Below, piece by piece: positions 29,570-37,065 of a stretch of DNA of 64,000 bases (position 1 is the first letter of the stretch; each line of letters starts with the position of its first letter). The notes beneath the pieces are model-generated. The model worked only from the letters and a program-made list of their open reading frames with translations, had not been told where the DNA came from and did not search any database. Where the stretch lies: assembly GCF_012396235.1 (NCBI RefSeq), contig NZ_JAAXPA010000011.1:124001-188000 (forward strand). Reading direction: 5' to 3'. The translations under genes and the position numbers were made by a program. Source of the DNA: Rhodococcus opacus. GTDB lineage: Bacteria; Actinomycetota; Actinomycetes; Mycobacteriales; Mycobacteriaceae.

Positions 29570-29609
29570 ATGCCTTTGCCCGGGCTCAGATGCCTTTGCC
29601 CGGGCTCAG
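29570..29609. repeat. Perfect 20-bp tandem duplication across a stop codon
   Basis: ATGCCTTTGCCCGGGCTCAG occurs twice in direct succession (29570-29589, 29590-29609). The stop codon of the leftward KAS-like gene (29606-29608) lies inside the second + strand copy. It is the same kind of event as at 5215-5240. Confidence 0.92.
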
Positions 29610-30481
29610 GGGTGTTCGCTGTACAGGGCGGCGCCGGCGGTGACCCCTGCACCCACGGCGATGATCAGGACTCGGTTCCCGGCCGGGATACCACCCGTCC
29701 GGCGGTCCAGGGCCGCCACGAGGGACGCGGTATGCATCCGTTCGTCGTCCGCGACCACGATCCGTGGCACGGGGACGCCCAGGTGCTCGGCGAGCGTCGC
29801 GCGGAACTTCCGCCGGGCGGGAGCGGCCACGATCAGATCGACATCGGCGAGGTCGAGGGAGGATGCTTCCAGGCATTCCCGTGCCGCCTGCGCTCCGGCG
29901 GTCGCGAATCGCTCGTCCATCGAATCCGATTCCCGGAACCGCAGTACGTTCCGGGCGTCCTCGAGTCCGACGGTGGCGCAGAAACTTTCACCGGCATCGT
30001 AGCGATTCACCCAATGGACGGGGCCCAGGCCGAATTCGTCGTCGGTCCAGCGGCAGAGAATGGCTCCACCCGTCGGCGCGAACGGAAAGTGCTCGCTCAT
30101 CCCACGTCCGGGATCGGCGTCACTGGCAACCACCAGCGCCCAGTCGATCGTGTGCGACCGCAGGAATCCGTCGACGATCTGCAGACCGTTGAGAGCCCCA
30201 CAGGATCCGTTGGCGACATCGAAGGAAAAGGTCCCGTGCGTGTCGTCGTGGGGGTCCTCCGGGTGGGCACCGATATCTTCCTGGATGAGCGCCGCGAGGG
30301 CGGGCTCTCCCAGATTCCGGTCGCGGTACAACCCGACGTTGACGAGCAGATCCAGGTCGTCGGCATTCCGACCGGCCCGTTCGAGGCAGGTCTGGGCGGC
30401 CGACACCGCGAGATGCAATGCACTGTGGCGGGTACGCCAGCCGCCTCGTGTGACGTCGAGCCGATCAATGACTGTGCCCAT
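29606..30481 (-). CDS. KAS III-like protein lacking the catalytic His and Asn (probable partner subunit)
   Basis: 291 residues, thiolase fold of the ketoacyl-ACP synthase III type but short. The nucleophile-type cysteine is kept (VANGSCGALNG, C94). Where KAS III enzymes have a His (HQAS) and an Asn (GNT), this protein reads VAAPARRKF and ERMHTAS. It starts inside the upstream KAS gene (17-bp overlap), implying matched synthesis. The arrangement recalls heterodimeric KAS pairs such as PqsB/PqsC, in which one subunit is catalytically degenerate. Confidence 0.75.
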   Translation of the reverse strand: MGTVIDRLDVTRGGWRTRHSALHLAVSAAQTCLERAGRNADDLDLLVNVGLYRDRNLGEPALAALIQEDIGAHPEDPHDDTHGTFSFDVANGSCGALNGLQIVDGFLRSHTIDWALVVASDADPGRGMSEHFPFAPTGGAILCRWTDDEFGLGPVHWVNRYDAGESFCATVGLEDARNVLRFRESDSMDERFATAGAQAARECLEASSLDLADVDLIVAAPARRKFRATLAEHLGVPVPRIVVADDERMHTASLVAALDRRTGGIPAGNRVLIIAVGAGVTAGAALYSEHP

Positions 30482-31568
30482 AGCGTGCCACCAATTCCTC
30501 GTCCAGGGTCAACAGAACGACGCCGATCTCCAAACCCGATGCGAGGGCGATCAACGCCACGGTCTCACCCGCTCGGATGCGGCCTGCTTCGAGTTCCTCG
30601 ACCAGCGCGACGGTGTGGGTCGTCGAGGCCGTATTTCCGTAGCGGTCGACGGTGATGACCGCGTCGTGCCGTGGAGAATCGCCCAGCGTGGCGGTCACCT
30701 CGGCCATCCCTTTGCGGATCGCCCGCGCCGAGGTTTGGTGTGTGATCACGTGATCGATGTCGTGGAGGGAGATCCCGGCGGCGTCGAGCACCTCGTGCAA
30801 CAACAGCGGGGTGTCCGCGATCGCCGCCCGCTGGATCCCCCGCGAATTGGTGAACATCCGGGCGCCGGGGTCGCCGCCCTTCGGGTACGCGAGACAGAGC
30901 CGACTGTAGTCGGCGACGGTGGTGAATCCGGCCAAACCGATCCCGGCCGATCCGGCGGGGGCACGTTCGAGGAGCAGCGCGGCCCCGGCGTCGCCGAGCG
31001 TGAGGGACGCAAGCTCCTTGCTCATGATGTTCCGGATGTGCTGGGCAGCATTCTGTCCGAGCTGCGAAATGTACTCACCACTGACGACGAGTGCCCGTTC
31101 GACGATTCCCTGACGGATCCAGTTGTTCATCACCGTCACACCGGTCAACATGCCGGCGCACGCGTTCGAGAGATCGAAGGTCATCGCCCCCTGCGCGCCG
31201 ATCGCCTGGGCGACCGCACTACTCATCGTCGGTTCCAGCCATTGGGTGAGACCGCCGTGAAACTTGGTGATGCTACAACTGACCACCACGTCGATCGACC
31301 CGGCGTCCCGGCTCGACCGTTCCAGGCAATCCAGTGCCGCCGAGATCGCCAGTGTGTAGGAGTCCTCGTCCCCCACCGACACCCGGCGCTCGCGGATCCC
31401 GGTGAGCCGCTCGAGGTCGATGTGAGTCGAGTGACGGGTGGTCGACATCAGGTCCGTGGTCGTGAGATGTGTCGCGGGTAGATGCCGGCCGGCCCCGGCG
31501 AGACGCGTAGCGAACGGCATTCGCAGGTCGCCGTTCTCGGTCTCCATGACCAGCCAACGCTTGACCAT
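30465..31568 (-). CDS. 3-oxoacyl-ACP synthase III-type condensing enzyme
   Basis: 367 residues. A complete catalytic triad is visible: C137 (NACAGMLTG), H277 (ITHQTS) and N312 (YGNTAST), with ERRVSVGDEDSYTLA in the N-terminal half. The ATG at 31568 has GGAGGTGGAAAGA before it; the longer start at 31661 is rejected. Could prime fatty acid or polyketide synthesis or join two acyl chains. A candidate box (GGGCA-TTTG-GACCC, 31622-31635) lies about 54 bp upstream. Confidence 0.87.
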   Translation of the reverse strand: MVKRWLVMETENGDLRMPFATRLAGAGRHLPATHLTTTDLMSTTRHSTHIDLERLTGIRERRVSVGDEDSYTLAISAALDCLERSSRDAGSIDVVVSCSITKFHGGLTQWLEPTMSSAVAQAIGAQGAMTFDLSNACAGMLTGVTVMNNWIRQGIVERALVVSGEYISQLGQNAAQHIRNIMSKELASLTLGDAGAALLLERAPAGSAGIGLAGFTTVADYSRLCLAYPKGGDPGARMFTNSRGIQRAAIADTPLLLHEVLDAAGISLHDIDHVITHQTSARAIRKGMAEVTATLGDSPRHDAVITVDRYGNTASTTHTVALVEELEAGRIRAGETVALIALASGLEIGVVLLTLDEELVARYGHSH

Positions 31569-31687
31569 TCTTTCCACCTCCGTGCTCACTCCACAATCGC
31601 GCACCGGCGATCTCGTCACCAGGGCATTTGGACCCTTCCGGGGGATCGTTCGAACCAACACCGAGGAATGCGACGAGGTGAGGTCCT

Positions 31688-31702
31688 AGGACCCTTGTCC
31701 GG
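31688..31702 (+). promoter_or_regulatory. Predicted DosR box upstream of CBS gene
   Basis: AGGAC-CCTT-GTCCG with perfect GGAC-N4-GTCC core, 45 bp before the start at 31747. A weaker candidate on the other side of the gap (31622-31635) could serve the leftward KAS pair. Confidence 0.62.
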
Positions 31703-31746
31703 TGACAGTGGCACGCCGACGCTGAGGGACGAGGAGAGGAGTCGTC

Positions 31747-32346
31747 ATGCAGGCACGACACGTCATGAGCAGCCCGGTCACCACGGTGGACCGATCCACC
31801 TCGGTGGACGAATGCCTTCGGTTGGTCGGAAGTTCGGGCTTCACGGTGCTTCCGGTCGTCGACGAGCGGAAGCATCTCGTGGGCATCGTGTCCGAGGGTG
31901 ATCTCCTCCGTGCACGATTCCGTGAGCTGGGCGGGGCCGATTCGCAGCCGGACGAGATGACCGCAGGCGACGTGATGGCCAGTCCCGTGGTGGCGATGAC
32001 GGCCGACGCGGAGGTCAGCGAACTCGCATCCGCCATGCTTCGATCTCGGCTGCGCGGCATCCCCATCGTCCACGATCACGACATCCTCGGGATCGTCACC
32101 CGTCCCGATCTCATCGCCGTCCTCACGACCGACGACGCTCAGGTCGCGAAGGAAGTGCAGCACCGCCTCGACGTCTACGGTGGAGCCGGCCGATGGCGCG
32201 TAGACGTTGCCCACGGCTCCGCCTCGATCTTCGGCGTCACGCCTCACGACCCGGAACGAAATGTCATCGCCGCCCTGGCCGACACCGTGCCGGGCATCGC
32301 CGAGGTGCACTTCCCGCCCGAATCGACATCTCCCGGTGGGACGTAG
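31747..32346 (+). CDS. CBS-pair protein with C-terminal BON-like domain
   Basis: 199 residues. CBS1 covers about 1-60 (VMSSPVTTVDRSTSVDECL), CBS2 about 72-130 (VMASPVVAMTADAEVSELA, IVTRPDLIAVL). The last ~65 residues (HRLDVYGGAGRWRVDVAHGS) have the pattern of a BON domain. CBS pairs bind adenosine nucleotides; output here is unknown. Start supported by AGGAGAGGAGTCGTC. Paralog of the protein at 33699-34262. Confidence 0.88.
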   Translation: MQARHVMSSPVTTVDRSTSVDECLRLVGSSGFTVLPVVDERKHLVGIVSEGDLLRARFRELGGADSQPDEMTAGDVMASPVVAMTADAEVSELASAMLRSRLRGIPIVHDHDILGIVTRPDLIAVLTTDDAQVAKEVQHRLDVYGGAGRWRVDVAHGSASIFGVTPHDPERNVIAALADTVPGIAEVHFPPESTSPGGT

Positions 32347-32348
32347 CA

Positions 32349-32606
32349 ATGCAAGCAAGATATCTCGAAGCCCGAGACCTGCGATGGCCATGGGTCGCCG
32401 CCGCCACCGTCGTGGGCCTCGCGGCATTGTCGGTGACGTCTCCCCTCACCGTCCTCGGGGGCGCAGCAACGATCGTCTTCATCGGACTCGGCATCTTCCG
32501 CAATCCACACCACCGTGTCGTCGGCGCCGCGATCGTGTCGGTCGGTGTCGGACTGATGGTCCCGGGTTTGCCCGCCCTACTTCTCCACGGTGTGAACTCG
32601 CTGTGA
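32349..32606 (+). CDS. Small membrane protein
   Basis: 85 residues: MQARYLEARDLRWPWVAAAT and three hydrophobic stretches that could make two or three helices, ending ALLLHGVNSL. It begins 2 bp after the CBS gene stop, so it is probably co-translated. Not recognised. A hairpin follows at 32626-32646. Confidence 0.6.
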   Translation: MQARYLEARDLRWPWVAAATVVGLAALSVTSPLTVLGGAATIVFIGLGIFRNPHHRVVGAAIVSVGVGLMVPGLPALLLHGVNSL

Positions 32607-32625
32607 GCGGCCGCCCCGCGATCCG

Positions 32626-32646
32626 GAGAGGGCTGTGTGCCCTCTC
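32626..32646 (+). terminator. Hairpin after the CBS/membrane-protein pair
   Basis: GAGAGGGC-TGTGT-GCCCTCTC: perfect 8-bp stem, 5-nt loop, 20 nt past the stop codon. There is no T-run, as is common in GC-rich actinomycetes. Confidence 0.5.
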
Positions 32647-32715
32647 GAGACGGTCACGCGGCGGTGGCACATTCTCGACCAGGCCTGCACGAACGAACAG
32701 AGACGAGGAATCGAC

Positions 32716-33612
32716 ATGCAGACAGATTCACCGATCGTCGTAGGTGTGGACGGATCGGCGCAATCGCTCGACGCCGTGCGCTGGGCAGCCGACGCGGCCG
32801 TCCACCACCGAGCCCCGCTACTTCTGGTGTCGTCCCTCCTGAAGGCGCCCGGCACGTTCGGCGACGCTGTCAACCTGTCCGCAGGCGCATTCACCGGCGT
32901 CGAATACGGGGGTACCCAGCGGCTCGCCACGGCCGCCGAACTCGCCCGGCGGAGCGTGCCCGGCAACCATCTCACCCTCCGGACGGCGCTACGTCACGGC
33001 TCGGCCGTGACGGTCCTGCTCGACGCCGCGAAGTCGGCTCGCATGCTGGTCGTCGGTTCCCGTGGCCTCGGAGAGTTCACCGGCGGCCTGGTGGGATCGG
33101 TCAGCTCCGCGGTCGCCAGTCATGCAGCGTGCCCGGTGGCGGTGATCCGCGGAATGCCCGAGACGGATGCGCCGCCATTGGACGGTCCGGTGGTGGTCGG
33201 TGTCGACGGTTCGCCGAACAGCGAACCGGCCATCGCGGCTGCCTTCGAGGAAGCCTCTCTGCGCGGCGTCGATCTCGTGGCGGTGCACGCGTGGAGCGAC
33301 TTCAGCCTGTTGACCGTTACCCCCGCCGATCTCAGCGACAACGATCTTCCCTGGTCGGCAATCGAAACCGCCGAACAGGCCGTCCTGTCGGAGAGCCTCG
33401 CCGGATGGAAGGACAAGTATCCGGACGTGTCCGTCCGCAAAGTTGTCGTCCGAGATCGACCGGTTCACCACCTGCTCCAGCAAGCACGGGAATCGCAGTT
33501 GGTGGTGACAGGCAGCCGGGGGCGTGGTGGTTTCGCCTCACTGTTGCTCGGTTCGACCAGCCGGGCGCTTCTGCACTCCATCACCTGCCCGCTGCTGATC
33601 GTCCGCCGTTGA
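32716..33612 (+). CDS. Universal stress protein, two tandem USP domains
   Basis: 298 residues. Domain 1 starts IVVGVDGSAQSLDAVRWAA; domain 2 starts at about 155 with VVVGVDGSPNSEPA. It ends GSRGRGGFASLLLGSTS and CPLLIVRR, so the ATP loop is intact. The ATG at 32716 follows GAGGAATCGAC; the frame open to 32635 is not used. No convincing box upstream. Confidence 0.92.
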   Translation: MQTDSPIVVGVDGSAQSLDAVRWAADAAVHHRAPLLLVSSLLKAPGTFGDAVNLSAGAFTGVEYGGTQRLATAAELARRSVPGNHLTLRTALRHGSAVTVLLDAAKSARMLVVGSRGLGEFTGGLVGSVSSAVASHAACPVAVIRGMPETDAPPLDGPVVVGVDGSPNSEPAIAAAFEEASLRGVDLVAVHAWSDFSLLTVTPADLSDNDLPWSAIETAEQAVLSESLAGWKDKYPDVSVRKVVVRDRPVHHLLQQARESQLVVTGSRGRGGFASLLLGSTSRALLHSITCPLLIVRR

Positions 33613-33698
33613 CGTAGGTCGGGCCAGAACGACGCGTCGGCCCTGCCGCCTGTCGGCGCCCGATTGCAACGCCGGTTTGTCGAAAGGAAGGAGCTGTC

Positions 33699-34262
33699 AT
33701 GCAAGCGCAACAGATCATGAGTAGCCCGGTCACCACTGTGACTCGGTCGACCCCGGTCGACGAATGCCTCCGCATCATTGCGAGTTCGGGGTTCACCGTC
33801 CTGCCGGTCGTCGACGAGTCGCAGCATCTGGTGGGCATCGTCTCCGAGGGCGATCTGCTCCGCGAAAAGTTCGCTACGCTCCCCAGAGCCGATGTCACAG
33901 CGGCCGAGACGATGACCAGCCCAGTCGTCGCTATGACAGCGGACACCGACGTCAGCGACCTCGCGTCTGCGATGCTGCGCTCAGGTCTGCGCGGGATCCC
34001 CATCGTCCACGAACACGACGTCATCGGAATCGTCACCCGGCGTGATCTTCTCGAGATCCTGACGATGGACGACACGAACATAGCGAGGGAAGTGCAACAC
34101 CGCCTCGATGTGTATGCGGGATCGCGGCGGTGGACGGTGCGGATCGCAGACGGCAAGGTGACGATCGCCGGGCTCGCGCTCGACGATCCGGAACGGGGGG
34201 TAGTGACTGCCCTCGCCGAGACCGTGCCGGGCGTCGCAGACGTTCAGCTCACCCAGTCCTGA
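33699..34262 (+). CDS. CBS-pair protein with C-terminal BON-like domain
   Basis: 187 residues, a paralog of 31747-32346 with the same opening (MQAQQIMSSPVTTVTRSTPV). CBS1 about 1-60, CBS2 about 68-120 (IVTRRDLLEIL), BON-like tail (HRLDVYAGSRRWTVRIADGK). Start supported by AAGGAAGGAGCTGTC. It and its paralog flank a USP gene, so a CBS/USP unit may have duplicated. Confidence 0.88.
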   Translation: MQAQQIMSSPVTTVTRSTPVDECLRIIASSGFTVLPVVDESQHLVGIVSEGDLLREKFATLPRADVTAAETMTSPVVAMTADTDVSDLASAMLRSGLRGIPIVHEHDVIGIVTRRDLLEILTMDDTNIAREVQHRLDVYAGSRRWTVRIADGKVTIAGLALDDPERGVVTALAETVPGVADVQLTQS

Positions 34263-34268
34263 TCGAGA

Positions 34269-34571
34269 TCAGGACTTTCGGGGGCGGGTTCGGAGAGTCC
34301 GCTGCTCGATGTGCGGTTTCCCGGCAATGGCGTCTTGGAGCGCGGAAATGCGCCGCCGCTCGTGACTGTCCTCCTCGCTCTTCGCAGCGGCCGTCACCAC
34401 ATGCGCGTCCGGGCCGGGGAACACGAGCGCCTCGTGATCGTCCCGTATCCACCTGACGAGGTACGGCGGTGTGCCGTCGGCGCGGCGAACCTCGACGATG
34501 TGCCCGACCTCGTCCGGGCTGTCGACGACCGTGCCTTTCACCACCAGCCAGTCCCCTGGTTCTGCATGCAT
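34269..34571 (-). CDS. DUF1918 protein
   Basis: 100 residues. The N-terminal ~58 residues (GDWLVVKGTVVDSPDEVGHI, then GTPPYLVRWIRDDHEALVFP) match the small SH3-like DUF1918 domain of actinobacteria. The charged helical C-terminus is extra. The ATG at 34571 with GGAGATCGAC is preferred over the ATG four codons upstream. Function unknown. Confidence 0.82.
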   Translation of the reverse strand: MHAEPGDWLVVKGTVVDSPDEVGHIVEVRRADGTPPYLVRWIRDDHEALVFPGPDAHVVTAAAKSEEDSHERRRISALQDAIAGKPHIEQRTLRTRPRKS

Positions 34572-34683
34572 GTCGATCTCCATTCGTCGCGATCCGACCC
34601 GGGCGGCCCGTGCGTGTGCCGTAGTTCGATCGTCCTGGTCCGTGCGATTTCCGTGACGGTGCTGTCGAGGCGGGTGAGGTAGT

Positions 34684-34697
34684 GGGGGCCGGCCCCC
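34684..34697. repeat. Perfect 14-bp palindrome
   Basis: GGGGGCCGGCCCCC, with no spacer, 113 bp upstream of the DUF1918 start. Could be a protein site or simply GC-rich symmetry. Confidence 0.4.
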
Positions 34698-34728
34698 TTC
34701 AGAGTCCACTCGCCTCGGGTGGTGACGG

Positions 34729-34744
34729 TAGGGCCGAGGGTCCT
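34729..34744 (-). promoter_or_regulatory. Predicted DosR box towards DUF1918 gene
   Basis: TAGGGCC-GAGG-GTCCT, matching the reverse-complement form of the consensus. It is 158 bp from the leftward start, which is farther than usual. Confidence 0.55.
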
Positions 34745-34941
34745 CGGTTCGGACTCGCCACACCTGTCACCACCCGCTACGCAGATCGGCGAGGTCAGTT
34801 TGGCGGATCGTCGACATGAGTGTCGACAGTCGCGGCCACAACTTCGCCGAAGTACGTGCTCGACGAGGCACGGCAGGCGATGTCGCTCTGAGCCGAGTGT
34901 GCGAGACAAGGGTCAGGCCGCCGACCGCAGTCCGCGAATTG

Positions 34942-34958
34942 AGGACCGTCGGCCCTAC
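34942..34958 (+). promoter_or_regulatory. Predicted DosR box upstream of hspX
   Basis: AGGAC-CGTC-GGCCC-TAC, 69 bp before the hspX start. It shares the 12-bp string GACCGTCGGCCC with the box at 51221-51238. Confidence 0.68.
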
Positions 34959-35026
34959 TGGCTTCACCCGATGACGAGTGGACTCGAAGACGCCAGCAAC
35001 CACTTCCAAATCCTCTGGAGTCAACC

Positions 35027-35485
35027 ATGAGCATTCTGTCCCCCCGCCGCCCACACCAGGCCCTGCTCCCGTCCCTGCCGGACTGGTCCGACCTCATGGC
35101 CAGATTCGAGGCGATGCCCCCCTGGACCTCCCTCGAAGGCCACATGATCCGCGTCGAGGAACACCTCGACAAGGGCCGCTACACCCTGCGCGCCGAACTC
35201 CCCGGAGTCGACCCTGCCAAAGACGTCGACATCAGCGTCCGCGACGGACAAATGACGATCAAAGCCGAACGCACCGAACAACACAAGGAAGGCGCCCGAT
35301 CCGAATTCCATTACGGCAGCTTCTACCGATCCATGCCCCTGCCCCCCGGCGCCAAGGAAGACGACATCGACGCCACCTACACCGACGGCATCCTGACTGT
35401 CACGATGCCGGTCACCGAATCCCCGACACCGGAAAAACACGTCGAAATCACGAAAACCACCCCCACCGGCGAAGAGACCACCTGA
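35027..35485 (+). CDS. hspX: Hsp20/alpha-crystallin small heat shock protein (HspX/Acr-like)
   Basis: 152 residues. The alpha-crystallin domain is at about 38-135 (IRVEEHLDKGRYTLRAELPG, YGSFYRSMPLPPGA, ATYTDGILTVTMP). It has a proline-rich N-terminus (MSILSPRRPHQALLPSLPDW) and a threonine-rich tail. ATP-independent chaperone; the mycobacterial homolog Rv2031c is a hallmark of DosR-induced dormancy. Start follows a weak GGAG (GGAGTCAACC). A truncated duplicate lies at 44262-44440. Confidence 0.93.
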   Translation: MSILSPRRPHQALLPSLPDWSDLMARFEAMPPWTSLEGHMIRVEEHLDKGRYTLRAELPGVDPAKDVDISVRDGQMTIKAERTEQHKEGARSEFHYGSFYRSMPLPPGAKEDDIDATYTDGILTVTMPVTESPTPEKHVEITKTTPTGEETT

Positions 35486-35524
35486 CCGCCGGTTCGAACC
35501 CACCCGCGGCCCATCGAGGACAGC

Positions 35525-35683
35525 ATGCCCAAGACGATCATCCCCGTCATCGGAGCCCTGTGGCTTGTCCTCGCGGCGATCGGCGCCTGGAGCACCATCG
35601 CCTTCGCGATCGCCGCGCCGGCCGCCGTCCTCCTGGGCACGTACCTGCTGGCCAGTGCCGTCACCGGTTCCAACGGCCACTGA
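35525..35683 (+). CDS. Very small membrane protein
   Basis: 52 residues (MPKTIIPVIGALWLVLAAIG to SAVTGSNGH) with two hydrophobic stretches forming one or two helices. GAGGACAGC precedes the ATG. It sits between hspX and hrp1 and may be co-transcribed with hspX. Not recognised; too short for certainty. Confidence 0.6.
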   Translation: MPKTIIPVIGALWLVLAAIGAWSTIAFAIAAPAAVLLGTYLLASAVTGSNGH

Positions 35684-35740
35684 AGCCTCAGCGCGGACCA
35701 TCGAAACAATTGTTTGCAACCATTTTGGAGATCACCACTC

Positions 35741-36175
35741 ATGACCACAGCACGTGACATCATGCACACCGGTGCAACCTGCATCGGCGAACACGACACC
35801 CTCACCACCGCCGCGCAACGCATGCGCGAGCTCGACGTCGGAGCGCTACCGATCTGCGGGGACGACGACCGCCTCCACGGCATCATCACCGACCGGGACA
35901 TCGTCCTCAAATGCGTCGCCGCCGGCACAGATCCCAACACGATGACCGCCGGCGACCTCGCCCAGGGCAGCACCTACCACGTCGACACCGCAGCCACCGT
36001 GGAACAGGTCGTCACCGTGATGGAAGAACACCAGATCCGCCGCCTGCCCGTCCTCGACGACCACCGGCTCGTCGGCATGATCAGCGAAGCCGACATCGCC
36101 CGGCACCTGCCCGAACACGCCGTCGGCGCGTTCGTCGAAGCCATCTGCGCACCGAAAGCCCTCCCCAGCCACTGA
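35741..36175 (+). CDS. hrp1: Hypoxic response protein 1-like CBS protein
   Basis: 144 residues, nearly superimposable on M. tuberculosis Hrp1 (Rv2626c) as I recall it: MTTARDIMHTGATCIGEHDT, ALPICGDDDRLHGIITDRDI, DIARHLPEHAVGAFVEAIC. Two CBS motifs (about 8-60 and 74-130) and no effector domain. The cysteine pair that forms the Hrp1 disulfide is kept (C14, C39). The start at 35741 follows TTGGAG; an in-frame start at 35714 is less likely. Confidence 0.93.
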   Translation: MTTARDIMHTGATCIGEHDTLTTAAQRMRELDVGALPICGDDDRLHGIITDRDIVLKCVAAGTDPNTMTAGDLAQGSTYHVDTAATVEQVVTVMEEHQIRRLPVLDDHRLVGMISEADIARHLPEHAVGAFVEAICAPKALPSH

Positions 36176-36228
36176 AACCCACCACGACGATGAGGGCCCA
36201 CAACAGCCCACGCCGTGGCAATCGGTCT

Positions 36229-36978
36229 CTACCTGCCCTCCGGTCGGATTTCGTTGCCGCCGGGGGTGTCGGCGGCCCCGACTATCTGATCGACCCGCTC
36301 GTGGAAGATCCGCCAGCGTCGCTCGTTCTCGTGCGTGAGCACCGCGCTGCGAGCCGCGAGATCCGCGGCATAATCGAGCATTTCCGAGGCCGAGAACAGG
36401 TACCGCGGAACGACACGGTGTGCAGTGAGGTCCGCACGCAGGGCGGCCGGGGTGAAGTCGACCCGCCCGAGGATCGCGACCGCGCGGTCGAGGTTGCGGG
36501 CGATGAGTTCGGCCATCGACGCGCACTGCCAGTCGTTGCTCACGATACGGTGCCGTTCGGCCAGCAGATCCGCAAGTTCCGGGTAGCTCAGCAATGCCTC
36601 CAACATGTCCCATGCCGCCGACATCGCCGACGCCAGCCACTGCCCGATCGCCCGGTTCGCCTCCCCTAACGCGCTGAGATCACGTTTCAGATTCGTGATC
36701 TCCGCGGGCTCGCCACCGCCCTCCATGAACAGGATCCCGAGCGTCTCGGTGGCGCGATCATCGTTGAGGTCGGAAGCGCCCGCGAACGGGCTGAGGGACG
36801 TCTCACCGGACGGTGCGACCACCGACCACCGTTCGGCCAGTGCCTTCAATGCCCGTGAGTTGCGTTGCAGCCGGATCACGTCGTGAAATGGTGATTCGGA
36901 ATAGAACTTCTCGTGTTCCCGGTGAAACCGTGCGAGGTTGCGCACCGTGAGCAGCAGCTGGTCTCGCTCCGTCTGCAT
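36229..36978 (-). CDS. Hypothetical alpha-helical protein
   Basis: 249 residues (MQTERDQLLLTVRNLARFHR onward), mostly helical, with a His/Glu-rich start (RFHREHEKFYSESPFHD) and no membrane segment. I do not recognise the family. The ATG at 36978 has no good ribosome site; an in-frame GTG at 36999 is the alternative. It ends 53 bp from the convergent hrp1 gene and follows the acyltransferase gene (87-bp gap), so it may be co-transcribed with it. Confidence 0.6.
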   Translation of the reverse strand: MQTERDQLLLTVRNLARFHREHEKFYSESPFHDVIRLQRNSRALKALAERWSVVAPSGETSLSPFAGASDLNDDRATETLGILFMEGGGEPAEITNLKRDLSALGEANRAIGQWLASAMSAAWDMLEALLSYPELADLLAERHRIVSNDWQCASMAELIARNLDRAVAILGRVDFTPAALRADLTAHRVVPRYLFSASEMLDYAADLAARSAVLTHENERRWRIFHERVDQIVGAADTPGGNEIRPEGR

Positions 36979-37065
36979 CGTTCGAGCGTGGCACAGCACG
37001 ACGGGACATCGCCGGCGAATCGGCGAACTCTCGCATCGTCCGGGGTAATACTCCTCGCGAGTGGA

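Larger units (their letters stand above)
34572..35026. other. Intergenic control region between DUF1918 and hspX genes
   Basis: 455 bp with no convincing gene; open frames here are unlike real proteins. It contains a perfect 14-bp palindrome (34684-34697) and two DosR-like boxes (34729-34744 and 34942-34958), each placed towards one of the divergent genes. Confidence 0.7.

Noticed and set aside
33636..33652. GAC-GCGTC-GGCCCT before the second CBS-BON gene as a DosR box
   Set aside because: Spacer is 5 bp, not 4, and the first half-site is incomplete.
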